Source of the DNA: Acanthaster planci
Lineage: Eukaryota; Echinodermata; Asteroidea; Valvatida; Acanthasteridae
Direction: 5' to 3'
Assembly: GCF_001949145.1 (NCBI RefSeq)
Contig: NW_019091570.1
Span: forward strand, 514,664-578,663
DNA length: 64,000 bases
Position numbers and translations under genes: made by a program
Notes under the pieces: generated by a model
What the model saw: the letters and a program-made list of their open reading frames with translations, nothing else
Told to the model about the DNA's origin: nothing
The model's database searches: none
Part shown: positions 11,571 through 24,529 of the stretch, piece after piece
Numbering within the stretch: the stretch's first letter is position 1
How the letters are laid out: every line of letters begins with the position of its first letter

Positions 11571-14500
11571 GGTATCAGAAAAAGAAAAATTTTGAAAGAT
11601 CAGAAAAATGCTGTTTTACTATTTTGCCATTTTTTTTTCTTTTTTGGTGTCAAAGCAGTTTTTTCCCAACCCCTCACCCCCCATCCGTAACTGTATGCAC
11701 ACAGTAATGAAACAGTGAGAGTGTAATCCTTCTTGTTTACTTATATAGCTACTTATTGAAGACAGCAAGAACACAATTACTTTAAATGTCATTAAGTTCT
11801 GATGTGAAAAATTGAAGAAATATAGTCATTTAAAAATTTTGCTTTTTAAAATTACCTTTTTTTTCTCTTTTGTTTTGCACCAATACCATTGTAAACAATG
11901 TATGGCAAACATTTTTGTCATCATTCCCACTTGTCTGCAACAAAGGAGACATTAAAAAACCTGGATCTGCCCCTAGCATAGTATATGTTTTTAGGAACAA
12001 ATTTATTGATACATGTACATGTACATAAACTGCACATACATGTATGTACATGGACTCATGCACACAAACACAATGTAAACGGTTGTATGGAAATGCCTCA
12101 CAGCAAATTGTGTGCAGAAAATTTTACCCCATTTCTGTAGTGGAAGATGCTTTTCCACCAGGTTTTAAATTAAATTTGGTCTTGAAAATTAGAGAAAAGG
12201 ACCTTTGTATTGAAGAGCATAATTGAGGAATATCAGAACAATGTTCCAGCATTCATTCAATGAAAGAGATGTTTTTACCACAGAAATTTGATATTTGGGG
12301 GCATAAATTATGAAAAAGTAGTTAAAGGCATACTAAGATCTGATGCAAACGTTACAAAAGTACTGTAAAAGGTATGAAATGTCTTGTAAAAGAAAAGCAT
12401 TTACAAGAAAAAATTACAGCAGATGAGGGTGAAAAACTGGTTTGTCACGAATCACTCTGCTGTATAAATTGTCATATGTGTGGGTCTCCAATTTATATAG
12501 AGTAAACATGAAAACATACTAACAAGGAACTGCTCGGTACACTGCGATGATGGAAACAGATCACAATACATTATGCAATGATGAAAACATTCACAATTCC
12601 ACATTAAATATTTTCTCAATTTGTTTAACTGTTCTGTGTTAGTTTTCAACTTGATGTGAACCCACTCTGTTCCTTTTAATAAAACCCAATGAAACTTACG
12701 TAAACAACAAAAGAAAAAACTGTGAGGAAAGTTCTTTTTAAAAATACTATGACTGTTTGGGAGAACACATCTTTCCTGAAACAGTAGAAAGATTTAGGAA
12801 AATTCATATATTTTCTAGCGAATGGAATTCAGCATTTTTTGTTTACTACTACACAGACACAGATCATTACATACTACACACATTATCTTCTTAGCCACTC
12901 TTTCCCAAGGCCAAAGGAACAGCACATGTAACTTTCAAAACCACAAAACTGCCCTACATATCCAACAAAATAAACTATTTGGGACAGGCTAGAATTGCTC
13001 TCTATGTACAGAATTTGAGAGATTAAGTGGCATAGCCTCAGGGTGAACCAATTCAGGAAAAGAAATAACAACCTGGGAGATTTATATAACAGTTGTCCAT
13101 GAAAGAACTCAATCACAGAAGATGGAGGGCAAATGCGGTTTCCTGGCCAGAGTGTGATAAACTGTATTTGAGAGTTCTAGGTCTCAGAAGCTTCCTGGTG
13201 AGCATGCCCACCTGGGAGAGGTCAGCTAGGGTCATGCAGATTAACTGGTTTGCCCCCTTGATTGGGATGTTTTCTGGACAATTCTGCTGTGGGGGTGTAA
13301 AGACTTATATGCTGTGGGGTGATCAGAGCCAGCGTTGCTTTTTGATGAACGGTTAGTAATTAATAAATTACCTTCAAGGAAGCAACATGGTTTGGAGCAA
13401 TATGTAGATTTAATAAATGTTCAAAGAGTCAAAGCTTTAAATACAAATGCTTTACATGACTTCATAAACTTCTTCAAATGAAACGACTATTGAGTGAGAT
13501 GTTGCATTACAAAATCTGCAATTGTTGAGATCAAAGTTTCAATTCGCATCTCTTTTAAAGGCATAGAAGATGGTCATTCCCTTTTCACCTAGAACATGAT
13601 ATTGAGAGCAACAGTACCTTCAAACAAGCACCACTGGGTGAAATGTTATTTTGCAGTGCTGTAGAACTCATGTCCAAACTTGGACTCCAGTCCAATCTGT
13701 AACAGATTTGGGCTATATTTTTCTCAGATGCTACTGGCCTAAAGATTCAAGGACTTGGCCCGAGTCTGGCACAAATCCATCCAATATCAACTGTGGTTAT
13801 ATATCCTCTGCACCCTTCCAGCGTAAATTCAGGAAATAGACATATGACTTAGATAATACCTCCTGAATTCTGTCAAATAATTTTTATGGCAAGAAATGTG
13901 ACCTGCTTAAGTAGGTTGCACATTTTATCTTTTCATGTAGCCAGATGATTCCAAGAGCTAAGGGTAGACCATTGGGGAAGGAACTTCGGAGGTCACACCT
14001 CCTTGCATTTTTTTTGCAATGAAAAGTTTTTTTCGTTATATTTCATCTCTCTTTCAAAAGCTAGTAAAAAGCCTAAAATTGTAACCTCACCCCTTTTCGA
14101 GTTTCGAAATACAGTATTTTGGTGTCCCCCAAAAGAAACAAGTTTGGACTCCTGAAATGGATTTACCCTTGCCATTAGGAATGTAATTCTAATTCTAATT
14201 AATGCTAAACTTTATGGCAAATATTAGAACTGTGCATGGACTGTTGAAAAAAAAGATGTCAGAGTAGTGCTAACGGAGGACTTGACTGATTGTTCAAGAA
14301 CACATTGTACTTATCATGTCATGCTGCAGTACCCAGACAACCGGTGCCAGTGAGAAATCCTTGTGCAAGGTGAACCTGCATAGTTTTGCTTCCCTCCTCC
14401 AACCAAACAGTGGCCTATCAGGGATCTGGATCATGCATTTAGCATCTATGCACCTGCCCTAAGGAAAAGACTTCAAGTTTTATTTAGGAAGTCTTAATGA

Positions 14501-14639
14501 ATAATTTTAGAACTCTAGCTTGAAACATATTGTAAGCATCATTTTCCCTTGTCAACCGGTCCACACGTTTTTTTCAATATACATTGTAGGTTTGATGCCT
14601 TATGAACCATTTCGAGATTATGTCAAGACAATGTCAGGA
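11571..14639. other. Intronic sequence with no recognised feature
   Basis: Mostly AT-rich, with TACATGTACATGTACA palindromes at about 12010. The part around 13670-13760 (TTGGACTCCAGTCC and neighbours) resembles the degenerate GACT-rich repeats seen at 34658. I see no coding block. Confidence 0.45.
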
Positions 14640-17420
14640 ACAACTAGAGGTTTTGTCGGTCTAAAGGACGGAGTAAACGGCTTTTTGGCATTGTCTTTTT
14701 TTATTAAGAAAAAAAATTGTTTGAGATACTAGCACATTTCCATTTCTCACTTCTTCTGAAAGATCTACCCTGGAGCTACAAATATTGACAAAAAGTAATT
14801 CTAGTATTTTCTTTGGTGATGTCACAATGATGAAATACGCACACCCTTTCGGACATTAGAAGATACAAAGAAGAAAGTGTGCACCTATAATATCACTTCA
14901 CTTTGTCTGTGCCATTTCTTGCAATCTACCAAATTTGCATGCATATCACAAGATATAGGGCTCTAAAGAATGTACTTTTAATGTCACATGATTTCTCACT
15001 GGATGATGTCATCCTCACATGAGGTCAATATTTGCCTAAGTCTCTTCCCTTTCAAGATGTAAGGTTTGAACACAATACGACATACAATTATGGAGATATA
15101 GTGCTTTGTACATTACATCTTTGATATCAGGTGACTTACATGTACGTGTACTACCTGATGGCATCGTCATCACATCAGGTCAATATCTGTCTTAATCACT
15201 TCCCTTTCAAGATCTCAGCAATGTTTGAACCCATCAGACATGCAGTCAGTCCTTCCAAGAGTGCACCTTTAATGTCACATGACTTTTAACGGCGATGTCA
15301 TCACTTAAGGTCAATATTCATCTAAAGCCTTCCCCTTTCAAGATATCTGCAAGGTTTGAACCCACTGGGACATGTACAGTACATGTATATCACAAGATAA
15401 GGTGCTTTAAAGTGTGCACCTTAAACGTTATATGACTTGTCCCACGACGACGTCATCATCACATTAAGTCACTGTTTGGCTAAAGCATTCCCCTGTCAAG
15501 ATATCTACAAGATCTGAATTTAGTCAGACATGTACTTTAGGAGATATAGTACTTTGAAGAGTGTACCTTTAATGTCATGTGACTTGTCAAATGATGACCT
15601 CTTCATTAAGGTTAATGTTCATCTAAAGCCCTCCCCTTTCAAAATATCTGCAAAGTTTGAACCCAACGAGTTACGTGTCACAAGATACAGTGCTTTAAAG
15701 AGTGCACCTTTCATGTCATGCGACTTGTCACATGATGAAGTCATCATCACATCAGTCAGTTTCTGTCTGAAGCACTCCCTTTTCAAGATATCTGCAAGGT
15801 TTGAACCCAATTGGACATGTACTTCACGAGATATAGTGTTTGAAGAGTGCACCTTTATTGTCAGGTTATTTTTTACCTCTTGATGTCACTACTATGGAAG
15901 TCAGGTCAATGATCATCTAGAACACAACCCTCCCTAGCAACCTGCAAGGTTTCAACCAAATGGATACAAGAAGACATTGTGTTCATCAAGAAAAAGAGCA
16001 CGAAAGAAGTTTTATCTGATTTAAACTATTTTGTGCTTTAGGCATTCCATACAAATCAGTGCTACATGTTGTATTGACATTTGGTCATTTGGCATTCCAT
16101 ACAAAGTAATCTGACTTCAGCGCCACGTGCTTGTTTTACTGCATGCCCAGAGCATGCCTTGCAATGTGCAATGTCTTTATTACAGGCAGATGTAACGTGT
16201 TCACCTACCTACATGTAGAAGCCAATACACAGTGTATACATGTATGTTCGAATGGAATTCTCGAGTGCCCAAATATCGTAAGGTGTGTTTTTGTCATCGG
16301 CGTTTCATCTGTGGGATACAAGTTGACCGGTTACGCACTTGATGCAGCTGACCCCAATGTTTTAGCTATCATTTATTGGACAATTCACGCCTATATTTGT
16401 TACGGTTGATTTTTTACCAAATTCTGAAGAATAAAAGGACTCTTTATTATGACTTCCAGTACGATGAGGTCATCCGCACCAAATTTCACACTTGTTAATT
16501 GGGTAAAAATCATCATCCACATCAATTTTCAGGCGATTCCGACAAACTTCGCCACAGACATCTAATCAAAATTCATTTTCAAAATTTTTGACTTGTCGCT
16601 AGAGAGAATATTACATGTATACCCCAACAGACTAACATCGTTGAAAACAACTTGATACCTACATGTATTACCACTTTTAAACAAAAAGCCCACTTCTGGT
16701 TTTGATGGGAAGGAAGGGTCACGTTATCTGACCCACTCGAGATGAATTGAAGAACAAATTTTAACCCTGCCACTTGCTGCAAACAGAATGTTTTGGGAGG
16801 CCATGATTAATTTTATATGGATTTTTAAAAATTAACATATTATTCAAATATTCAAAATTTAAAAATAAATCACTTGATGACATCATGACGTGATTAATTT
16901 AGTACAATCTTTGTACTATGGTCTGTCCGTGGTGTAACTTTGATGACAATCAAACTGGTAAGTTGCCAAAATTGTGCCTTGAAAATGTGTACAAAGTCAA
17001 TGGGCTGAAATAAATTTTTAAAAATCAATAATAAATCACTTGATGAATTTATCATGACGTCATTGATCCAGACACATCTATACACAAGGGTCCTTCACTG
17101 ATGTGAGTTTGATAAGATCCAAAGTTGCTAAGGGATTAAAGTCGATGGTAGAAGAAACGTGTACAAAACAAAGGGTACTTGGGGCAGAAGAAGTCAGAAG
17201 AAAAAAAACCAACTGAAGTTATGTCTTTTTTGTAACTTGCGAAAAAGCCAAAGATGCAGCAGAAAAAACAAAACTAAAAGAATGCCTTTTTTTGCAACTT
17301 GTGAACAAGGCCCAATAAATGGAACAGAAGTAATGCCTTTTGCCCAAAATTGCAAAAAAGCCAAAGCAGAAGAAAGAGAATGCCTTTTTTGCAATATTGG
17401 GAAAAAGCCAATTACTGTAG
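14640..17420 (+). repeat. Composite repeat block B (partner of block A)
   Basis: It has the same module order and orientation as 7994-10560, with an added tandem array at 14870-15890 between the first module and the shared segment of about 750 bp (16091-16836). The terminal hairpin units are fewer (17210-17420, about four). Divergence between the copies is substantial, so the duplication is old. It lies inside TIKI intron 2, whereas block A lies beyond exon 3. Confidence 0.75.
14870..15890 (+). repeat. Tandem array of about 146-bp units
   Basis: The landmark GTGCACCTTTA or a close variant recurs at 15261, 15414, 15561, 15702 and 15847 (spacings 153, 147, 141, 145). Degenerate earlier copies lie near 14877 and 14970. 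Each unit also holds a variant of TCACATGACTT, a GATGATGTCATC-like core, and CCCTTTCAAGATATCTGCAA followed by GTTTGAACCCA. A 117-codon open frame at 15530-15883 simply reads through two units and shows the same repeats as peptide repeats. It is not considered a gene. Confidence 0.85.
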
Positions 17421-18487
17421 TGCTAGTAATTGGAAATATCAGTTCTTGTTTTGGTCTTTTTCTTTACCTAGCTAAATTCCATAATATGTGTAATCACTTT
17501 ATGTCAAATTCATTATTTGTGCCAAAAACTGCCAAATTGTCTGAATGCATTATATTTGATACCTGTAGAAGGACCTGAACTTGGATTTTCAAACCCCAAC
17601 ACAGATTGTTTGGACCTGGTCTCAAAAGGAATGAAATTGACAACAACACAGTTACAAATGGTATCAAAAACTTACTGGTGAGCTACCAATTCAATTTTGT
17701 AAGTGACATACATGTATACACTGTACATCAGGTTAATATATTTTCTCTCCTTTGATCAGCCTGCCATCATTGTACAGTAGCAGGAGGTTTACTACATGTA
17801 CTTTGTGCACATCAGAGCCCTTGCTATGCATCTTAAGTTATATTACAGGGGTACAATGTATGTTTCCCTGAGGACTGGGAACAGCTATCACATATCTACA
17901 GGGGCAAAGCAATGACCCTTTACAGGAAGAACTTCTAACTGATGGTTCACACCAAAACCTTATCTCTAGTGCATGGAGGAAGGACAGAGGTTTGGCCATT
18001 GGCCACAAGGGAACAGCCTGGCATGCAAGGTGGCTGGGCCATGTTTTAGATTTCTTTAGTTTGGGAGATACTTACATGCACATTGGCTGATCTATTAAAA
18101 TACCAATATCAGTTTCTAAAGAGCTAAGAAGTGGGACTCCTTCCCGCTAATCAGCTGCCAGGAGCTGCTTTTATGCCTTGAAAATCTTAAAAAAGTTGTG
18201 CCCTGACCCTACCATTTATTTAATCTATTGTTGATTTGTGTTTTGTGGGATATGGCATTTTATATACTTGAGGGTAGCCTGGCAGCCAAGATGAAGCCAA
18301 AGGTGCTATGTGACTCAAACGGGTTAAAAATGGCATATTCCACATCACACCAGTCTCTTATCATTAAGTCTCTTATTATTCATTTTCCTTAAACTGATAT
18401 CTTGAACAATACCCTGAAATAACAGATGTCAACATTTTATAAACAACAGATGGGGATCTTTTACTAGGATCTGTAAACAACAACCAT
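17421..18487. other. Intronic sequence with no recognised feature
   Basis: No protein similarity and no clear repeat structure. Two ACATGTAT/ACATGTAC motifs lie near 17710 and 17795. Confidence 0.45.
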
Positions 18488-18853
18488 AATAAGCCACGTG
18501 TGAGTTAAATTTGAATAAAATCTGGTAAACTGAGTTATCCGATTGCATATAAACATAACAATTTGAATTCCCCAGACTGAAGACACTGTTGCTATACCTC
18601 GTGATTCGGGGCAAACTTTTGCTTAGCAACTCCCATCTCTGGAATGGACTGGTTCCTTTGTGCCCTTCTTTTCCATTGAGAACAGTGTATTGTTGCAAGG
18701 CGCCTCTTATGTAACTAAGGAAATGCTTGCCCGCAATCACGAGGTATAGCAACAGTGGCTTTAGTATGGAGGATTCCAATTGTTATCTTCATGTGAATTT
18801 AAAGAACTCAGTGTACCAGATTTTATTCAAATATAACTCACAAAAGGCTTATT
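18488..18853. repeat. Long inverted repeat: two 143-bp arms, 80-bp loop
   Basis: The arms are 18488-18630 and 18711-18853. The left arm reads AATAAGCC, TTTGAATAAAATCTGGTA, ATAACAATTTG, CACTGTTGCTATACCTCGTG, then GCTTAGCAAC. The reverse complement of the right arm gives the same series with scattered mismatches (for example AATAAGCC, TTTGAATAAAATCTGGTA, ATAACAATTGG). Arm lengths are equal and there is no large gap, so a transcript would fold into one long hairpin. No clear target-site duplication was seen outside the arms. A 116-codon open frame across it is a by-product. Confidence 0.85.
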
Positions 18854-21689
18854 ACAGTACATGTACCAGAATAATTTTTATCATGACATGACATTTATCA
18901 TGACATTCCTTGTCACCGAGGCTTTGATTTAGATAACCAACCAAATAATTAAAAATCACTAATTTATGAACCGTAAAACTTCCAGCAAGGACAAAAGAGA
19001 CAGGGAAACACAGTCCAATCTTCTAGCTCATTAAATGGATGAGAAGAACACGAATCTACAAAATATTCATTGTAATAAAGCCTATCAGCTTTACAAAGCC
19101 TTCAATGGGTAGACTTTGTGGTAAAATCATTTGTGTAACCCTATGGAGCTATGGTTAAACTGAAAGACAAAATACTGGAGCCTGACCCTACAATTGTGGT
19201 GGGTCTCATTTAGTAACGGAATGAACTGTATGATGTGGCACCGAGATGCTGAAATGGAGGGCACAGTTCCTGTATGCTTAGACAAACAATGCAACAGAGA
19301 AGAAACCTGAACAGTTCCTTCTACTATTAATTTAATGACCCATGCTAAACTTGTTTCAAGCTGGAATATCTAAATAACACATATTAATCAAGATGTGAAA
19401 ATTGTGAAAATATTTAGGAAAAGTGGCAAAATTATACATGCTCATCAATTATGGATACTTTCCAACATAAACAATAGTGACCAAAAATCAACAAATTGAA
19501 TTTGGACATTTTCAGACCCTTTCAGAAATTTTAAAAAACGGGGCAAATTTTTCCTGTTTTGATCAGGTGACCATAAAGCCACTGGACCTAAAGATTTCCT
19601 CAGATACTCAGACTTTGTTGAAAACCAAACCACACTATGTTGACAAGTAATATGCTTAAGTGTGGAGCTATTATAGACAAGGAGTAAGCACACACAGAGA
19701 TCAAAAGGGTTAATGAGGCCACTGCCGGTACTGCAAGTGCTGCAAGGACAGAACAAATTACGCATCACTTACGGGCTATAAGGAATGCTCAGAATAGCAT
19801 CTGCGAATGACTGTGGGTACCGCGCATGCGTGTCTGTAACACTTACGCATGTTAAACATGGCCACCATGAGATGGAAACCACCGTCATCAGAGACTTAAA
19901 TTTCGATAATTTTAGTGATTGTTCTGATATTCCAATGATAATGAAAGTCTGGTTAAGTCTTTACATCCCCAAAACATCTCTCTTAAAAATAAACTGAATA
20001 ACTATACCACAAATTCTCCAAAAATATGCGACAAGAAAACTGAAAGAATGTACATGTAGCTGGTCCAGAGGAAAATAAAAAACACACAAAAACATGGAAA
20101 GATTCATTTTGTCAAATGCATTTCTGCGGCATGTTTCCACCTTCTTTTAACCGTAGGAACCACTAGGATTGTGCCTTTTGATATAAATATGGCAGTTCAT
20201 ATTTTGGGTAATTGTTCTCTTCTGCTGGAACTGCAAAATGTCATAACTGACTTTAAAAACGTCTGACTTCTGCCAAATAACCAACTACCAATTCAGCATT
20301 TTCGAGCACATCTGTGGGGATCACTCGCTGACTCCTGAGGACTACTGAAGAGAACTGTGCATCTTCTTTGTGCATCTTTTCCACCATTTATTTACTCTAG
20401 TATGCCGAAGTGAAACACAGCGAGTCTGAGGGCTACCAGCTACCTGGCGGTGGCGATTACTGAGTACAAAGAACGTCTAGGGTCTTCAACACTGGGGCCG
20501 GTAACCACACTTTGTCTATGGAGCCGACCGGAGCAGTTAATCATATTACGGTTTGCAGGGACTTCATTCTAACTCCTTGTGTTTAATAGCTCCATGGCTC
20601 AAGCAATACATTGCTTACATTCATGTTGCAACTTTGGCCAAACTGTTGAACATACATGTACTAGAGTTTAGTGAAATGCCATGGGATTTCAAAGGCAAAG
20701 ACTTACCTAAATGTGTAAAGGGACAAACCACAGTAATACAATGCTGGCTTTTAAAATCCTTGTAAATGTTTATCCTTTTGACACATTTATTTTCCCATAT
20801 TTAACATGGGGTTTTATTACAATGTAAAGGAAGGAAAAATCAGACGGAAACTACAGCTACACATTTGGTCAATTGGTTAGCACTGTACACATGGAATAGT
20901 TACATTTGAACTACCAGACCTATCAACTCTTTTGTAAAATCTCGTTACACATTTTGCAACAGGCTGCAACTCTCATTCATAATCTGACAATGATAATTAT
21001 TTTCATGTGAATGGTTCTCTCCCTACTGATAAATGACATCCACTACTGATAGCCAGCAATGCAACTGTGCCCTAAGGTCTGCTTCCATATCATTGACCAG
21101 CAGTTTGTAGTAGAATCACCAAGCAAGCATTGAGTCCTAGTCTCCAGCCTTTGTGCCCTTCAGTCTCGCGTCAATTGCTCCAAGTTGTTCACAAAATTAA
21201 TCAACTTGATCCAGGTAGGATTACTGCATGTGTGCACACCTGAACTTCTGTGGTTTTTGTTTGACATAATTAATTAATAATTAATAAATTTTTTTCAGCT
21301 ACGGTTCATATGAAAGGCAAACCTGGCTTTTTTCAATCACACAAATATATGAATCAATCATGGATGAGTCCAAGTCTGAGTCCTTTTTCCAATGTGACTT
21401 ACATGTAATTACCAGATGTACTTTGCTTCAGGGAAATGATAATTTTCATAACAGGTTTTGCCCGTACACTGATGGATGCGTCTAGAAATGGACTCCAAAG
21501 AGCAGAAATCACAAATTGTGTGACCGAAACTTTGGAAGATTGTAGCCATGAGTAGAAGATGCCATTGTTTGTGAACATGTGAACATTAGAAGTGGTTCTT
21601 GTTTTAAAACTGCATTGTACCGGGGTGTTGAATTCCATAGCTCACAAACAACTGGCATTTCTGCAGTGGCTGGAGATGGTCCTAAAAGT
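18854..21689. other. Intronic sequence with no recognised feature
   Basis: AT-rich sequence without a recognisable protein family. Near 21366 a GATGAGTCCAAGTCTGAGTCC stretch resembles the GACTCG-type repeat at 34658. Confidence 0.45.
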
Positions 21690-21960
21690 AAGAAGCTACA
21701 TGTATTACAGTGATTATAATGTACATGTACAATTGTGTGTGTTATTGCGACTGATTTTATGGTTTGTTCATCAACAATTAATCTGCCAGGCGGTACAACT
21801 GAATATTCAAATATTCAACCGCATTGAAGGTCGAATATTTGAATAGTCAATCATTGGAATCGACTCAGCCCTATAAACTTACTGGGGTCGGCTGACCAGT
21901 CTGAGTCAGATAGCAGCAGGTACTGCAATCTATTACAAGATTTACTTTGAGTCAGGGAGA
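21690..21960 (+). repeat. hAT-like MITE fragment joined to a tRNA-foldback fragment
   Basis: 21714-21870 matches the 3' part of the MITE at 24530-24979. Both have GATTATAATGTAC, AATTGTGTG, TTGTTCATCAAC, an ACTGAAT-TATTC series, GAATATT-GAATAG, and GACTCAGCCC at the end. Directly afterwards, 21884-21955 (ACTGGGGTCGGCTGACCAGT, then GTCTGAGTCA and AGCAGCAGGTACTGC) matches the interior of the foldback element at 57684-57760. Two different repeat families therefore meet here. Confidence 0.65.
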
Positions 21961-22197
21961 TGCTCGTTTTCACAATGAGTTGTCCAAGAGCTTGCCAAAA
22001 CATTCACAAGTTTACTGTAGATGATCCAAACTATCCATCTTTCAGGCAACACTGTTTCACAGAGCAAGTGGCTGGTCCAACTATGGTTACATATGGTTGT
22101 TGCTCGAACTTGCCCTATAATTAGTGGTATCACATCAAAGAAGGAGGTACATGTATAGGTACATGCATCTCTACAGCAGAAGTTCACACACTCCAGG

Positions 22198-22357
22198 TGC
22201 CCCCTATTTGAAATATACACAGTATACATGTACATGTATGTCCAAGTTACAGTTAATTTGCTTTTGTAATAATGTTCACCCCGGATGCCCCTTTTGAAAT
22301 ATGTACACAGTATATGTCCCAATTACAGTTAATTTGCTTTGATGTTCACCCCTTGAA
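22198..22357 (+). repeat. Two-copy tandem repeat, about 75-88 bp
   Basis: Copy 1 is 22198-22285 and copy 2 is 22286-22357. Shared strings are TTTGAAATAT, ACACAGTATA, TTACAGTTAATTTGCTTT and ATGTTCACCCC. Copy 1 is longer because of an extra ACATGTACATGTATG palindrome and a TGTAATA insert. Confidence 0.85.
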
Positions 22358-24518
22358 ATAATTGCATGCACCCCCAGGTGCTTCCTCTGAGATCTGTTTG
22401 TTAGCCACTGCCTCTTTAAGTGTAATATCCACAAGACACAAGGGATAATAACTGCATTCAGACAAAAGCTTAGCTATTCCTATTGGTCAAGAGACCACAA
22501 CATGACCAGTCTGGAACGGTTGCTAATGCACACGTGGCTGTCAAAAACACTATACCGCTGTCACATGAATTTAAGACTCCTATGAAATCTGGTCTCTTTT
22601 CCCTCGTATTGGGTGAATGTTCAAAAAACTTGTGCAATACTTCCAATGAGTCCGCATTTTGAGAGCTCAAATTCACACTACAGTGGCTCGTTATGTTCTT
22701 CACCATAACACACAGTTTGCACCACTCATTTAACATTACTCATGACAGGCATGTGCCATATTGTGGCTAGAGGAGTGTTTAAGAAAATGAAATGAAAATG
22801 TTGAACCTATCTGTTGGAAACGTTTAATTTTTAAAAACTCTTTTTGACTTTCTGACCCATGGGTCCATTAGTTTATGAATGGATACTGATAACATCCCAA
22901 GCAACACCATTATCAGTGTCCATTCTATTGAGCCAGTTTTAAATAAAAGTTTAACACTGCTGAGGTCATACACTGTATTTATTGCCTTGGGCTATGTCTG
23001 AACAAGTTGTCTTTCAAAATGTTAATCTAAGATCAGAGGTCTGCAAGCTACAATCCAGGACAAGATTTTTGGGACACTTGGCAATAGCCATACTTCTGCA
23101 GCCCCTTCCCCTACTCCCCGGTCACTGTTGTCATGTCCAGCTAGAGCGCAGACTGCGCACATAGACAAAACATTGAAAGGGGTCTGGGGTTGGAGGCCCA
23201 ACAAGATTTGTCCAGGATTATAGGTCTAGATCTTTGCTCACTGAAAACACATAAGGATTTGCAAACAACAGATGTAGCCGCAGCTCTGAAAGCCCAATTC
23301 CAACACAGCCTTAGTAATGGTATACATGTAATAACATGTATCCACAAGTTATAATTCATGCACTCATTCTTATATAAACTAAACTGTTGACGGCTCCACT
23401 TTTTTAAGTTCAACTAATAATAATATTTTGAAGCACATCAGATGACACCCAAAGTGACAGAGATGACACCCAAAGTGACAGGAATGCCATTATCTGCTGA
23501 TGAGTCAGATCAGTTGTAATAAAACTTATGTCAACATAATTCTTGCACATGCTGGGGTCTCAGCTGTGTCCTACTTCTGAAAATTCTGCAAATTGCTGCC
23601 TCTTAATTGAAACATTATTTGGGGTTTGGAAATGGGGCTTGAAAGAAAAAATTTCTTTTATTTGCTACATCTTGACTTTCCCCTATTTTTGCTCTCTTTC
23701 TTTCTCTTAATTACTTTTTCAATTTCATTTCAAGTAACCACTAGGCATAATATTCATTCTCTCAAGAATATTACCCCAAAGTAGTGATGGGCCTAAACAT
23801 ACATTGGGTAACATACATGTAAACAGAACTTTTGTTCCATTTCTGTAGAAGGAAGCTTTAACAGCAAGCCCTGAGACCCATACCTCAGTGAGAAAAATCT
23901 TTTAAAAAAGGTTCACATTATATCAGGATCCACATTTTTGACCACGCTCTCGACTTTAGTTATAGCAAATGTAAACCAAAGTTGCCATTTATTTTTTGAG
24001 TCCAATGTTCAACAATGACCATGAGGTCACAGTGTTAATATATTAATTTTCTAGAAAATTTAAGTGGGTTATCTTTTTTACAAAGCCTGTAGATTAAACT
24101 TTTACTCTTTGCTTGGATTTTCCATGCAGAGAGATACACGGTGAAAAAAGGTTCGATGCACTATGTGTATGTGCGAAGTTAGTGCCATCATGAGTCTTTG
24201 CCAGTTATATTTGTGGAAAAACAAGTACAATTTATAAAATCAAACTCACCAATGAAAACAGAGTCTAGATCGTGTTTGCACGAGATTGGTAGTTTAAGCC
24301 TAGGTCTCAATGTCACAATTTTGGCCCCCATAGCCCTGATTACCCACAGGTGTGTTGACTGTGTTCCTCTTAATGAGTCAGGCATACAGCTCCCCAGTTA
24401 CTACTACTTCTAGCTACCGATGATTATTCAATGGTGAAACTGCCAATTGATGTTAATAATGGCATTTGTACAAATGTGAAGCAGTTTCACCAAGTTGAGC
24501 CAAACCATGTTGCGCTCT
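22358..24518. other. Intronic sequence; one small tandem duplication
   Basis: At 23451-23483, GATGACACCCAAAGTGACAG occurs twice in tandem. The remainder shows no coding or element signal that I can support. Confidence 0.5.
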
Positions 24519-24529
24519 AGTACGATGTA

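Noticed and set aside
15530-15883. 117-codon frame with internal peptide repeats
   Set aside because: The peptide repeat is the 146-bp tandem DNA unit read in frame; it is not a gene.
14870-15890. CRISPR-like regular spacing
   Set aside because: The whole 146-bp unit is repeated, not a short repeat with unique spacers, and the genome is animal.
18429-18779. 116-codon minus-strand frame
   Set aside because: It lies across the long inverted repeat, with no homology.
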